From the IMG/VR virus record IMGVR_UViG_3300044859_001080, positions 21,298 through 85,297 of that record: a stretch of DNA of 64,000 nucleotides. The stretch is one strand, 5' to 3'. Positions 50,677-58,305 of the stretch are shown here, piece after piece. The notes below the pieces were generated by a model, which worked only from the letters and a program-made list of their open reading frames with translations, had not been told where the DNA came from and made no database searches. Positions within the stretch are counted from its first letter, which is position 1. Each line of letters opens with the position of its first letter. The DNA is from a virus. A program made the position numbers and the translations under genes.

Positions 50677-50918
50677 AAAACGAGCAAAAAGAAATGGTTT
50701 CTCACCCAGATCACTATCAATTTGGAAGTGATAACACTTATGAAGTTTATAAAGTATGTGAGGCTTGGGGTTTAGACAAAGATGCATATTTATTTAATGT
50801 TGTTAAATATGTTGCAAGGTCTGGCAGAAAAAATCCAGAAAAAGAGATTGAAGACTTAAAAAAAGCAATAGAGTATCTTGAATTTAAGATAAATAAATTG
50901 AGTTCATTAGATATTTAA
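50673..50918 (+). CDS. DUF3310 protein
   Basis: 81 residues. 'VSHPDHYQFG...YEVYKVCEAWGL' and 'FNVVKYVARSGRKNPEKEIE' followed by DLKKAIEYL are the DUF3310 signature (HPxHY ... KYxxRxGxK...EDLxKAxxYL). The family is common in phages, small and helical, and has been described as nucleotide-kinase-like in some annotations, without firm function. Start overlaps the previous stop. Confidence 0.85.
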   Translation: MKNEQKEMVSHPDHYQFGSDNTYEVYKVCEAWGLDKDAYLFNVVKYVARSGRKNPEKEIEDLKKAIEYLEFKINKLSSLDI

Positions 50919-50937
50919 TATTAAAAATATAATTATT

Positions 50938-51540
50938 ATGATAGAAATTATAGAAAAAAATGCAATAATCTATGAAACTAGATTATCAAGAATATGGAAA
51001 CACATTGAGAATGACTCATCGTCTTTTGGAGTTATTTCGCCATTTAGAAAATATTTATCTATGGATGAAAATTTGGAAAGGTATAAAGAGTTAAAATCTT
51101 TCATCAAAGATAAACTTAAAATTGGCTACATTGAAATGGATGGTGGCTTCAAAGAAGAGGGTGATTGGGTAAATGAAAAATCACTTTTTATTCCAAACAT
51201 AAGAAAAGAAGATTTAATTTTTTTGGGAGAATATTATGACCAGTATTCTGTCATCTATAAAAGTAAAAACGAGTTTATTGAAATTGGCACAAATGATATG
51301 TCAGATATGGGTGAAGTTTTAAACAATTTCAAAAAAAGTGGCTGGGATAAAAATATGCAAATAGATAGTGATACAACAGAGGAATTTTTCTCTAAATTAG
51401 CACGTGGCAGTCATAGAGACCAAAAGTTTTTATTTAATATGGAAGAAAGTTTTCTATATGAATTGGATAGTAAAACATTTAATGATAATTATAGAGAAAG
51501 AAACGGTCGTGGAAAAAAACGGTTGATAAAACTACTTTAA
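50938..51540 (+). CDS. Unknown protein, DUF3293-like layout
   Basis: 200 residues. 'SPFRKYLSMDENLERYKELK' then 'EEGDWVNEKSLFIPNI...LGEYYDQYSVIYKSKNEFIEIG' resembles the order of DUF3293 proteins (N-terminal 'EN..R...L', 'W.E.S..v', 'G..fgQ.sv'). The C-terminus is basic (RERNGRGKKRLIKLL). Similarity is weak and judged by eye. It lies between DUF3310 and the Dps-like gene. Confidence 0.45.
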   Translation: MIEIIEKNAIIYETRLSRIWKHIENDSSSFGVISPFRKYLSMDENLERYKELKSFIKDKLKIGYIEMDGGFKEEGDWVNEKSLFIPNIRKEDLIFLGEYYDQYSVIYKSKNEFIEIGTNDMSDMGEVLNNFKKSGWDKNMQIDSDTTEEFFSKLARGSHRDQKFLFNMEESFLYELDSKTFNDNYRERNGRGKKRLIKLL

Positions 51541-51558
51541 TGCAAAAAAAATAATAAT

Positions 51559-51927
51559 ATGAATGATGAGATTATATTAGAGTTAGTCAATACACAAGTA
51601 CAATTTAGATTCTTGCATTGGCAAACAAAATCATATGCAAAACATAAAGCATATGGTAAATTTTATGATAATTTAGATGATTTGATTGATAAGTATGTTG
51701 AGGTTTGTATGGGTAAACATGGACGTCCTGAATATGATGGGGGTTTTACAATGGAGTTTGAAGATATAAAGGGTTTCTCAATGCAAGAATATCTGGATGA
51801 TTTCACAGAGTTCTTAATGGGTTTGTCAGAAAAATTAACACAAGGAGAAGATACTGATTTGTTAAATATCAGAGATGAGATTTTGGCAGAAGTAAATAAA
51901 ATGAAATATTTATTAACATTAGAATAA
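51559..51927 (+). CDS. DUF5856/Dps-like four-helix protein
   Basis: 122 residues. 'VQFRFLHWQTKSYAKHKAYG' and 'YDNLDDLIDKYVEVCMGKHG' have the HWQT...H...Y..L....D...E pattern of the DUF5856 family, which resembles Dps/ferritin four-helix bundles with His/Asp/Glu metal ligands. Iron binding or oxidative protection is inferred. Its TAA overlaps an ATG (51927) that opens only a 14-codon frame, unlike the productive TAATG couplings elsewhere in the window. Confidence 0.7.
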   Translation: MNDEIILELVNTQVQFRFLHWQTKSYAKHKAYGKFYDNLDDLIDKYVEVCMGKHGRPEYDGGFTMEFEDIKGFSMQEYLDDFTEFLMGLSEKLTQGEDTDLLNIRDEILAEVNKMKYLLTLE

Positions 51928-51971
51928 TGAGAAGAAATTTAATTAATGAGGGGCTATTGAAAAATGATTAA
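51927..51971 (+). pseudogene. Possible relict 5' end of the DHH gene
   Basis: From the TAATG junction a frame reads MRRNLINEGLLKND and then stops, overlapping the endonuclease start. The intact DHH gene at 52906 begins MRKNNQVLVESGIRDID. The two line up as MR(R/K)N, a gap of three, then L-(I/V)-x-x-G-(L/I)...D. This could be the original 5' end, cut off when the endonuclease gene inserted. Very short, so tentative. Confidence 0.3.
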
Positions 51972-52878
51972 ATCTATTTGGAAGCCAGTTTATTTTAAAT
52001 CTAAAATAATTTATTATGATATGGTTGAAGTTGAAGACTTAACAAATAAAAAAGGGACTACTGCTTATAAAGTAATCTGGGTTTGCGATAATCCAAAATG
52101 TAAAACCCCAAGTAAAATTCATTCAATAAGTGCTCATCATTTAACTAAAGTAAAAAATAATTTTAATATACAAATATGCAGACCTTGCCAGTGTTCTGGT
52201 GAAGGTAATGGTAGATTTGGTGATAATAGAAAATGGAGTGATTTTCATAGTGAAGAAAGAGTTAAAGAATTAAAATTAATCTATTCTGAAAAATGGAAAG
52301 GTATTAAAAACCCCTCTTTAATTGATGATGTCAAAATAAAAAAGAATCAAAGTATAATAAATGAAGTTTTTTTAAAAAAAATAGTAAATAAAAATGGCTT
52401 TAAATTGTTATCATTAGTAGAATTAGATGGTAAAAATAGTAAATTAGTTGTTGAGTGTAAAAATGGGCATATTTCTAATAAAAGATATGTTAATTTTGTT
52501 GCTAAACATAAAAAATTTATATGCAGTAAATGTTTTTATAATTCAATTGCACTTAATTTATCAAAGGAAGATATGTTAATTATTAAAAATTATTATAGGA
52601 TAGTTAGGTCTATGACTAAAAAAACCTATAAACAATATAAAAATATAATTAATCCTAATAATCTTAAAATAAGTTTCAATACTTATCATATTGACCATAA
52701 ATTTAGTGTAGCAGAAGGGTTTAGAAATAATTTACCACCTGAAATTTTGAGTGCCAAGGAAAACTTACAAATACTAACACAACATAACAATTTATCAAAA
52801 CAAGATAAATGTTCAATTACTTTAGATGAATTAATTGAAAAAACAAAGTATATAAATGTGTTAAAAACGCATAACTAA
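51964..52878 (+). CDS. HNH homing endonuclease, free-standing
   Basis: 304 residues. N-terminal zinc-type Cys pairs (WVCDNPKCKTP; ICRPCQC), a NUMOD3-like 'GEGNGRFGDNRKW' segment, a second zinc module (VVECKNGH...FICSKCF) and a C-terminal HNH nuclease 'YHIDHKFSVAEGF' with 'ENLQILTQHNNLSKQDK' (about 238-280). Such genes spread by cutting alleles without the insertion, usually near their own position. This gene is very AT-rich (8 of 60 G+C in 52621-52680 by hand count). It lies 27 bases upstream of the interrupted DHH gene, as mobA lies next to T4 gene 60. Confidence 0.8.
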   Translation: MIKSIWKPVYFKSKIIYYDMVEVEDLTNKKGTTAYKVIWVCDNPKCKTPSKIHSISAHHLTKVKNNFNIQICRPCQCSGEGNGRFGDNRKWSDFHSEERVKELKLIYSEKWKGIKNPSLIDDVKIKKNQSIINEVFLKKIVNKNGFKLLSLVELDGKNSKLVVECKNGHISNKRYVNFVAKHKKFICSKCFYNSIALNLSKEDMLIIKNYYRIVRSMTKKTYKQYKNIINPNNLKISFNTYHIDHKFSVAEGFRNNLPPEILSAKENLQILTQHNNLSKQDKCSITLDELIEKTKYINVLKTHN

Positions 52879-52880
52879 TC

Positions 52881-52888
52881 TATTTATA
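52881..52888 (+). promoter_or_regulatory. TATTTATA box between endonuclease and DHH gene
   Basis: Exact box starting just after the endonuclease stop and 17 bases before the DHH start at 52906. It may have come with the endonuclease cassette and replaced the lost coupling to the upstream gene. Confidence 0.35.
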
Positions 52889-52905
52889 ATAAAAAATAAA
52901 CGACT

Positions 52906-54384
52906 ATGAGAAAAAACAATCAGGTCCTGGTAGAAAGTGGAATTAGAGATATTGATGCTCTTGCGAACCGTTATAATAAAGCGGAGATCTACTTTCACCA
53001 GGACCTCTAAGGGCTTGATGGAGTTGCCTCGGCTTTGGCCATGAAGAAATACTTGGAAGATAATGGCATCAAAGTTGTTGATGCACATATTATCCAATAC
53101 GGAGATACAGAATTTGCTGTAAAGAAGAATGATGCCTTAGGAGACACTATGCCTGTTCTAGTGGATTTTGCTCATGGAAAACCTATGTTTAAAATACACA
53201 CAGACCACCATGATAGTCAGATTGGGGTTGATACCAAGAAAACATCTGGGCAATTTAAAAAAGCCAGATCGAATGCAGAAACAATTTCACAAGTTATTTC
53301 AAAAAATGATTTGTTTAGTGATACTGATATTTTAATTATAAATACAGTTGACTCTGCTGACTTTGTTAGACAAGGTTTAACTACAGATGATGTTATTAAT
53401 TATTTATTCAAATTTGACAAATCAAAAAGTGTTAGAGAGAATAAATTATTAATGGGTTTAGTTGCAAATAAATTACTATTGGCTTTTAAAAACAAGAAAG
53501 GATTTCTTGAAAATTTGGTTATGAATTCAAAACCTTCCATTTTATCAATATTGAATAATATAAAGAAATGGATGAAAGAAAATACTACTGAACTCCCAGA
53601 AGATTTACAAGCAAATGCTGAAAAGTATATTGAAAGTATGAAGGGTCATAAGAATGTTGAATTTAAAGATGGTATTATTTACCAATATGGTATGGGTTCT
53701 TTAAAGGGAACAGGTTCATACGATAGATATACATCATTTAAAAACCAACCTGATGCTGATTTCTTAATTATATACTGGCCACTAGGATTAATTCAAGTTT
53801 CAAAAAATCCATTTAAACCAAACCCCAAGTATAGCAAATTACATTTAGGTGAATTGGCACAAAAAGTTATGGGGCAATTTAAACCTATGTTAGAAGATAA
53901 ATTAATTTTATTATCAACAATTAAATGGGTTAGTGAATCAAAAGCAACAGAAGAAAGTGTTGGTTTTACCTTTAATGATTTTTATGCCACTTATGGTGAT
54001 AAATATTATACAAAAGAAGGTGCTCCAAAAACAAATGAGGAATTAAAGGGAATTATGGATAAGTTGTTTGGTGAATTAACTGAAGAGGAGAAAAAGAAAT
54101 TAGATAGTATTGCACTAAATGCTTGGGATTTAATTCAAGCAAATAGTGGGGGTCATCCAAGTATTACAAATATTTCTGGACTTAACTTTATTGGTAGGGG
54201 TAGCAGACCACCATCAAAAGAACCAAGAACGTATGCACCAAAATCAACTGAACCAAGAACATATGCACCAAAAACAAGCACCTACAAATCAGAGCCAAGA
54301 ACTGAAACTCAATATCTGACATTAATGAAAGATATTGCAAGTAAAATAAAAACCAAATTAGAGAAGGAGATTTCTAGTTATTAA
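52906..54384 (+). CDS. DHH-family phosphoesterase requiring translational recoding across an in-frame TAA
   Basis: Frame opens at ATG 52906 (MRKNNQVLVESG...NKAEIYFHQDL), meets TAA at 53008, and continues in the same frame as GGG CTT GAT GGA (GLDGVASALAMKKYLEDNGI). DHH enzymes need motif I H-x-D-x-D-G, a motif II Asp (VLVDFA), motif III DHH (HTDHHDSQIG) and a motif IV Asp (NTVDSADF). Motifs II-IV are intact after the stop; motif I is split. Skipping 53008-53016, from Leu codon CTC to Leu codon CTT, gives HQDLDGVASA and a 489-residue protein. Readthrough would give HQDL-x-GLDG, with three extra residues in the active site. Starting after the stop loses motif I. A C-terminal tail has two PRTYAPK repeats. 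Substrate probably a nucleotide or DNA/RNA end. Confidence 0.8.
52922..53006 (+). promoter_or_regulatory. Inverted repeat ending at the putative take-off codon
   Basis: AGGTCCTGGTAGAAAGT (52922-52938) pairs with ACTTTCACCAGGACCT (52991-53006) with one bulged A. The right arm ends at the second base of the CTC codon that precedes the TAA. The apical part is 52 bases. An mRNA structure at this place could pause or reposition the ribosome. Confidence 0.6.
53008..53016 (+). other. Nine-base coding gap (TAA GGG CTT), candidate bypass site
   Basis: The codons read CTC TAA GGG CTT GAT. Take-off CTC (53005-53007) and landing CTT (53014-53016) could both pair with the same tRNA-Leu. Removal of the nine bases exactly restores the DHH motif I. 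Purine-rich AAGGG directly before the landing codon may help placement. Confidence 0.6.
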
Positions 54385-54721
54385 GATTTATAACATCACC
54401 TTCGTTAATATTATGTTTATCACAAGTGCCCCCAACTACCTCCAGAACCAAATTACCATCACCACAATATCTTTTACATTTTTCTGTTGAGCAAGGGGGG
54501 CAATTGTGGTGAATTTTTGTTATAACATTATCTTGAATCATTATAATATCAAGTGAGATAATGCAATTTTTCATCCAGAAACATGACCTGGGTGTGTCCA
54601 TTATGAATAGCATTGCATCAAATGTGTCATCAAATCTTTTATTCATCATCCCCTTTTCTTTCTCTTCTCTGGATATTGCTAATTTAGCATTTAATGTTAA
54701 ATCATTTATATTAATTTTCAT
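54374..54721 (-). CDS. DUF192-family protein with extra Cys cluster
   Basis: 115 residues. 'ISREEKEKGMMNKR', 'AMLFIMDTPRSCFWMKNCII' followed by SLDIIMI, and 'LVLEVVGGTCDKHNINEGD' are the DUF192 pattern, a small beta-barrel family of unknown role. A Cys-rich insert HNCPPCSTEKCKRYC is not part of the usual short DUF192 loop as I know it and could bind zinc. It has no signal peptide, unlike many bacterial members. It converges on the DHH gene and overlaps its end by 11 bases. Confidence 0.75.
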   Translation of the reverse strand: MKININDLTLNAKLAISREEKEKGMMNKRFDDTFDAMLFIMDTPRSCFWMKNCIISLDIIMIQDNVITKIHHNCPPCSTEKCKRYCGDGNLVLEVVGGTCDKHNINEGDVINLNN

Positions 54722-54794
54722 AGAATTATTTATTTAATAATAAATAGGTTTTAATTATTTTTTTTGTATATTTACAGAAACAAAAAAGGAAACT

Positions 54795-55496
54795 ATGCTA
54801 GTGATTGGAGATATACATGGAAGTAAATTCTGGAAAAATATTGTAAATCAACATCTTGATGAAGATTATATTGTCTTTGTTGGGGATTATGTTGATACAC
54901 ATAATGCTATGAGTAATACTAAAATGTTAAAGAACTTATTGGATATTATTAAGTTCAAAGAGAAATACCCAGATAAGGTAAAATTATTGTTAGGAAATCA
55001 TGATATTCATTATTATTTTCTAAATAGTTCATATAGGGGTAGTGGGTTCAACTTTGATATGATGTTTGAGTTCAATACAATCTTCAAGAATAAAAAACAT
55101 TTATTCCAAGTTGCCTTTATGTATAATAATACAATTGTTTCCCATGCTGGAATTACAAATAGATTATACCAATCTGTTGAGTCTGATTATAAAGATGCGC
55201 TTGATTTGGGTTGGGGTGATGGGAATGAGCATAATACTATTGCTGATAAGTTTAATTTCTTGTTTAACATTAGCAGTAAATACCTTTTCTATATTGGTGA
55301 TGAGAGGGGTGGTTTGGATCCTTTCTCTGGGATTTTCTGGGCTGGTATGAAAGAATTATGTGAGGATTATTTGGTCGGATATAACCAAGTTATTGGTCAT
55401 ACGCATTTGGCTGAAAAAACAATCAAAAATTATGATGATATTACCTTAACCTTTATTGACACAGGTAATGAAAATGCTTATCATTTAATTAAGTAA
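54795..55496 (+). CDS. Calcineurin-like metallophosphoesterase
   Basis: 233 residues: 'VIGDIHGSKFW' (3-13), 'VFVGDYVDTHN' (about 31-41), 'LLLGNHDIHY' (about 64-73), 'TIVSHAGIT', and 'QVIGHTHLAEK' near the end. This is the PPP/ApaH-like series, with the early GDIHG typical of serine/threonine-type or diadenosine-type phosphatases. It leads an apparent operon with the Nudix gene after 18 bases. A TATATTTA (54767-54774) precedes it but no good -33 box was seen. Confidence 0.8.
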   Translation: MLVIGDIHGSKFWKNIVNQHLDEDYIVFVGDYVDTHNAMSNTKMLKNLLDIIKFKEKYPDKVKLLLGNHDIHYYFLNSSYRGSGFNFDMMFEFNTIFKNKKHLFQVAFMYNNTIVSHAGITNRLYQSVESDYKDALDLGWGDGNEHNTIADKFNFLFNISSKYLFYIGDERGGLDPFSGIFWAGMKELCEDYLVGYNQVIGHTHLAEKTIKNYDDITLTFIDTGNENAYHLIK

Positions 55497-55514
55497 CTAA
55501 ATAAAAAAAAAGAT

Positions 55515-55928
55515 ATGAGAAAGTATGTTGGCGTTTTAGTAAAGCATAAAGAAGAATTCCTATTATGTAAAAGAAGCCCTAAGACTAAAAGTCTTCCGGG
55601 AATGTGGTCAATACCTGCTGGCAAATTGGAGGCTGGGGAAACAACCCATGAGGCAGCAAAAAGGGAATTTCATGAAGAAACAAATGTTAGTATTCTTAAT
55701 AAGAAAATAAGATTACTGAATGTTATTGAAAGATATTCAAGAGATGGCAGCAGGGTGAATGGTGAATTTTGGGTTTATTTATTGGAAAGTCCAGACAGAT
55801 TAGTCCCAGATTTGGTAAATGCTATTGATGGTGATGAACATACTGAATGTGGGTATTTCATAGTAGAAGAATTAGATGGATTGAATATTGATGACAAACT
55901 AAAAAATATGATTAAAAGTTTGGTTTAA
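55515..55928 (+). CDS. Nudix hydrolase
   Basis: 137 residues. The Nudix box is complete in the key acids: Gly36-x5-Glu42-x7-Arg50-Glu51-x2-Glu54-Glu55, in 'GKLEAGETTHEAAKREFHEE'; the usual Gly after EE is Asn57. It hydrolyses a nucleoside diphosphate linked to another group, for example modified nucleotides, NAD-type caps or NDP-sugars. It is located between a phosphatase and an Ntn-hydrolase-like gene. Substrate not predictable from sequence. Confidence 0.85.
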   Translation: MRKYVGVLVKHKEEFLLCKRSPKTKSLPGMWSIPAGKLEAGETTHEAAKREFHEETNVSILNKKIRLLNVIERYSRDGSRVNGEFWVYLLESPDRLVPDLVNAIDGDEHTECGYFIVEELDGLNIDDKLKNMIKSLV

Positions 55929-55950
55929 GATATTTATCTAAAAAATAAAA

Positions 55951-56883
55951 GTGAAACGAATTTTAATCACAGAAAGTCAATTAAGCCTATTAGTAAAAAG
56001 TGATAATACTGCACATGATACTGCACATGATACTGCACATGATACCATACAAGAATGCACGATAGCCGCTGTTAGACTAGACAATGGTAATGTCATTGCC
56101 AAGAATAGAGACAGAGGCTATCTTGCTAAAATGGAGGTTGTTCACGAGATTGTGGAGGGGGTTGAAATGGTGTATTGGAGGGATGTTGAGACAGACTGGT
56201 CTGAAGGTATGAACGAATACGGTATTGGAATTGTTAATTCAAGTCTGTTGGTTAGACAAGATGAGAAAGAGAGCAACAAAGTATTCAAATCCAAAAAAGT
56301 AAAAAATTCAAATGATGGAAAAAAGATTAGGCATGCTTTAAAATGTAAGAACATAAAGGATGCTATTAAATCTGTTATTTCCTATGATGCTGATGATCCA
56401 AAAAATGTTGGAATTAAAGGTCAGACAATTGTTGGTAGTCCAAAGAATATATATATTGTTGAATTAACAAGCAAAGATACTCCTGTTATTACAAAAATGG
56501 GAGATGAGAAAGTTGAGGTTAGAACCAATCATGGTATTGCTCACAAAAAAACTGGATACATTTACGGAATTAAAAAGAAATCGTCCCACTCTAGGTTAGA
56601 GTTGGCAAAAAAGCATTTACAAGATGCTGAAGAAGATATTGATGTTATTGATAAGATGAAGGAGCAATATAAGAAAAACAAATTCTTAAATCCTTATCGA
56701 ATGAAGAATATGTATAACATGCAAACTGTTGGACAAATAATGATGAATTTGGACAAAAAAGAAATTTTAATAAGAATGGATAATGAGATGGGGGAATTTG
56801 TTGGCATAGATAATAAGTTGCCAGATGATTATTCGCCCAAAATAAAAATAAGAATTGAGAGTGAGAAAACAAAGGGTAAATAA
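55951..56883 (+). CDS. Ntn-hydrolase-like protein (C45/linear amide hydrolase type)
   Basis: 310 residues from GTG. The start 'MKRILITESQLSLLV' is a common T4-like phage lead. It is followed by three exact AHDT repeats and then 'CTIAAVRLDNGNVIAKNRDR' with Cys36 as the potential nucleophile exposed after self-cleavage. 'WSEGMNEYGIGIVNSSLL' and 'RTNHGIAH' (a likely Asn/His pair) fit C45-type amidohydrolases. Residues 215-310 are a helical extension. Autocleavage before Cys36 would remove the repeat leader. Substrate unknown; an acyl-homoserine or peptidyl amide is only a guess. Confidence 0.6.
   Translation: MKRILITESQLSLLVKSDNTAHDTAHDTAHDTIQECTIAAVRLDNGNVIAKNRDRGYLAKMEVVHEIVEGVEMVYWRDVETDWSEGMNEYGIGIVNSSLLVRQDEKESNKVFKSKKVKNSNDGKKIRHALKCKNIKDAIKSVISYDADDPKNVGIKGQTIVGSPKNIYIVELTSKDTPVITKMGDEKVEVRTNHGIAHKKTGYIYGIKKKSSHSRLELAKKHLQDAEEDIDVIDKMKEQYKKNKFLNPYRMKNMYNMQTVGQIMMNLDKKEILIRMDNEMGEFVGIDNKLPDDYSPKIKIRIESEKTKGK
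56008..56043 (+). repeat. Three exact tandem copies of a 12-base unit
   Basis: ACTGCACATGAT occurs at 56008-56019, 56020-56031 and 56032-56043, then decays. It encodes T-A-H-D repeats in the leader of the Ntn-hydrolase-like protein. It preserves frame and could vary in copy number. Confidence 0.85.
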
Positions 56884-57353
56884 TGGAAAAAGACACAATA
56901 AGAAGCATATTCAAATTCCTTGAAAATGAGGATAATAGAAGCACACCAATTGTCTGGAAATTAATTAATAATGAACCATTAACAGATGATGAATTAAATA
57001 TTGAAGGCAATTTGAATTTGACTGATTCAAAAATAACACAATTACCAAAAGGTTTGAAAGTTGGAGATAATTTGAATTTATTAGGAACAATAATAACCTC
57101 CTTACCAGAAGGTTTGGAAGTTGGGGCTACTTTGGATTTATCATATTCAGATATAAGAACATTACCAGAAGGTTTGGAAGTTGGGGGTAGTTTATGGTTA
57201 ATTGGGTGTTGGCTTATAACCTCATTACCAAAAGGATTACATGTTGGTGGTGATTTATATATTTTCAGAACTAATTTTAGAAACTTATCAAATGATGAAA
57301 TAAGAGATATGATTAAACCTGGATTTATAGGGGGAGGAATATATAGAACATGA
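56883..57353 (+). CDS. Leucine-rich-repeat protein, array member 1
   Basis: 156 residues. An N-terminal helical cap (1-40; FKFLENEDNR...VWKLINNEPLTDDEL) precedes about five 20-22-residue LRR-like units of the form L-P-x-G-L-x-V-G-x-x-L-x-L-x-x-(T/S)-x-I-x-(S/T). A C-terminal tag 'DEIRDMIKPGFIGG' follows. It starts in TAATG overlap with the hydrolase gene, opening a seven-gene array. LRR solenoids bind proteins; the target is unknown. Confidence 0.7.
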   Translation: MEKDTIRSIFKFLENEDNRSTPIVWKLINNEPLTDDELNIEGNLNLTDSKITQLPKGLKVGDNLNLLGTIITSLPEGLEVGATLDLSYSDIRTLPEGLEVGGSLWLIGCWLITSLPKGLHVGGDLYIFRTNFRNLSNDEIRDMIKPGFIGGGIYRT

Positions 57354-57823
57354 TAAAAGAAACAATAAGAAACATATTCAAATTCCTTGAAAATGAGGAG
57401 AATAGAAAGACACCAATTGTCTGGAAGATAGTGAATAATGAGCCTATTGAACAAGATGATTTAATTGTTAATGGTGATATAAATATGGAATATTCAGACG
57501 TAGAATCATTGCCAGAAGGACTGTATGTTAATGGTGATTTGAGTTTATTTGGGTCTGAAATAAAATCATTACCAAAAGATTTATATGTTAGCGAAAACTT
57601 ATATTTAGGTTATTGTGATAATATAACTTCCTTGCCAGAAGGATTGGAAGTTGGGGGTAGTTTATGGTTAATTGAGAGTTGGGGTTTAAAATCATTACCA
57701 AAAGGATTACATGTTGGTGGTAATTTATATATTTTCAAAACTAATTTTACAAAATTTTCAGATGATGAAATAAGAGATATGATTAAACCTGGATTTATAG
57801 GGGGAAAAATATATAGAACATGA
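57350..57823 (+). CDS. Leucine-rich-repeat protein, array member 2
   Basis: 157 residues. Same cap and C-terminal tag as member 1. The central block from 'YSDVESLPEGLYVNGDLSLF' to 'SENLYLGYCDNITSLPEGL' is nearly identical in DNA to member 3 (offset 470 bases), while its last repeats match member 1. This patchwork indicates recent duplication and conversion. It overlaps both neighbours by four bases (ATGA). Confidence 0.7.
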   Translation: MIKETIRNIFKFLENEENRKTPIVWKIVNNEPIEQDDLIVNGDINMEYSDVESLPEGLYVNGDLSLFGSEIKSLPKDLYVSENLYLGYCDNITSLPEGLEVGGSLWLIESWGLKSLPKGLHVGGNLYIFKTNFTKFSDDEIRDMIKPGFIGGKIYRT

Positions 57824-58305
57824 TAAAAGACACATTAAGAAGCATATTCAAATTCCTTGAAAAGGAGGAAAATAGAAGCACACCAATTTTCTGGAAGATA
57901 TTGAATAATGAACCTATTGAACAAGATGATTTAATTGTTAATGGTGATATAAATATGGAATATTCAGACGTAGAATCATTGCCAGAAGGACTGTATGTTA
58001 ATGGTGATTTGAGTTTATTTGGGTCTGAAATAAAATCATTACCAAAAGATTTATATGTTAGCGAAAACTTATATTTAGGTTATTGTGATAATATAACTTC
58101 CTTGCCAGAAGGATTATATGTTGGGGGAAACTTATCCATAGCAAAAACAAATATAAGTTCCTTACCAAAAGGATTAAAAGTTGAGGGTTTTTTGTTTATT
58201 CGTTATACGCCTTTAGTTAATTTCTCTTATGAAGAATTGATAAAAATGATTAAACCAACAGATGATGTTGATGGGTATATTGGTAGAAAAATAATAATAG
58301 ACTAA
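57820..58305 (+). CDS. Leucine-rich-repeat protein, array member 3
   Basis: 161 residues. The first 90 residues are nearly the same as member 2; the C-terminal part differs (NISSLPKGLKVEGFLFI; then FSYEELIKMIKPTDD) and ends in a non-standard tag. The stop overlaps the next start (TAATG). Confidence 0.7.
   Translation: MIKDTLRSIFKFLEKEENRSTPIFWKILNNEPIEQDDLIVNGDINMEYSDVESLPEGLYVNGDLSLFGSEIKSLPKDLYVSENLYLGYCDNITSLPEGLYVGGNLSIAKTNISSLPKGLKVEGFLFIRYTPLVNFSYEELIKMIKPTDDVDGYIGRKIIID

Noticed and set aside
53035-54384. DHH gene starting at the TTG (53035) or ATG (53041) after the stop.
   Set aside because: Such a product would lack the motif I His and Asp residues, which are present in frame immediately upstream; a recoded longer product explains the sequence better.
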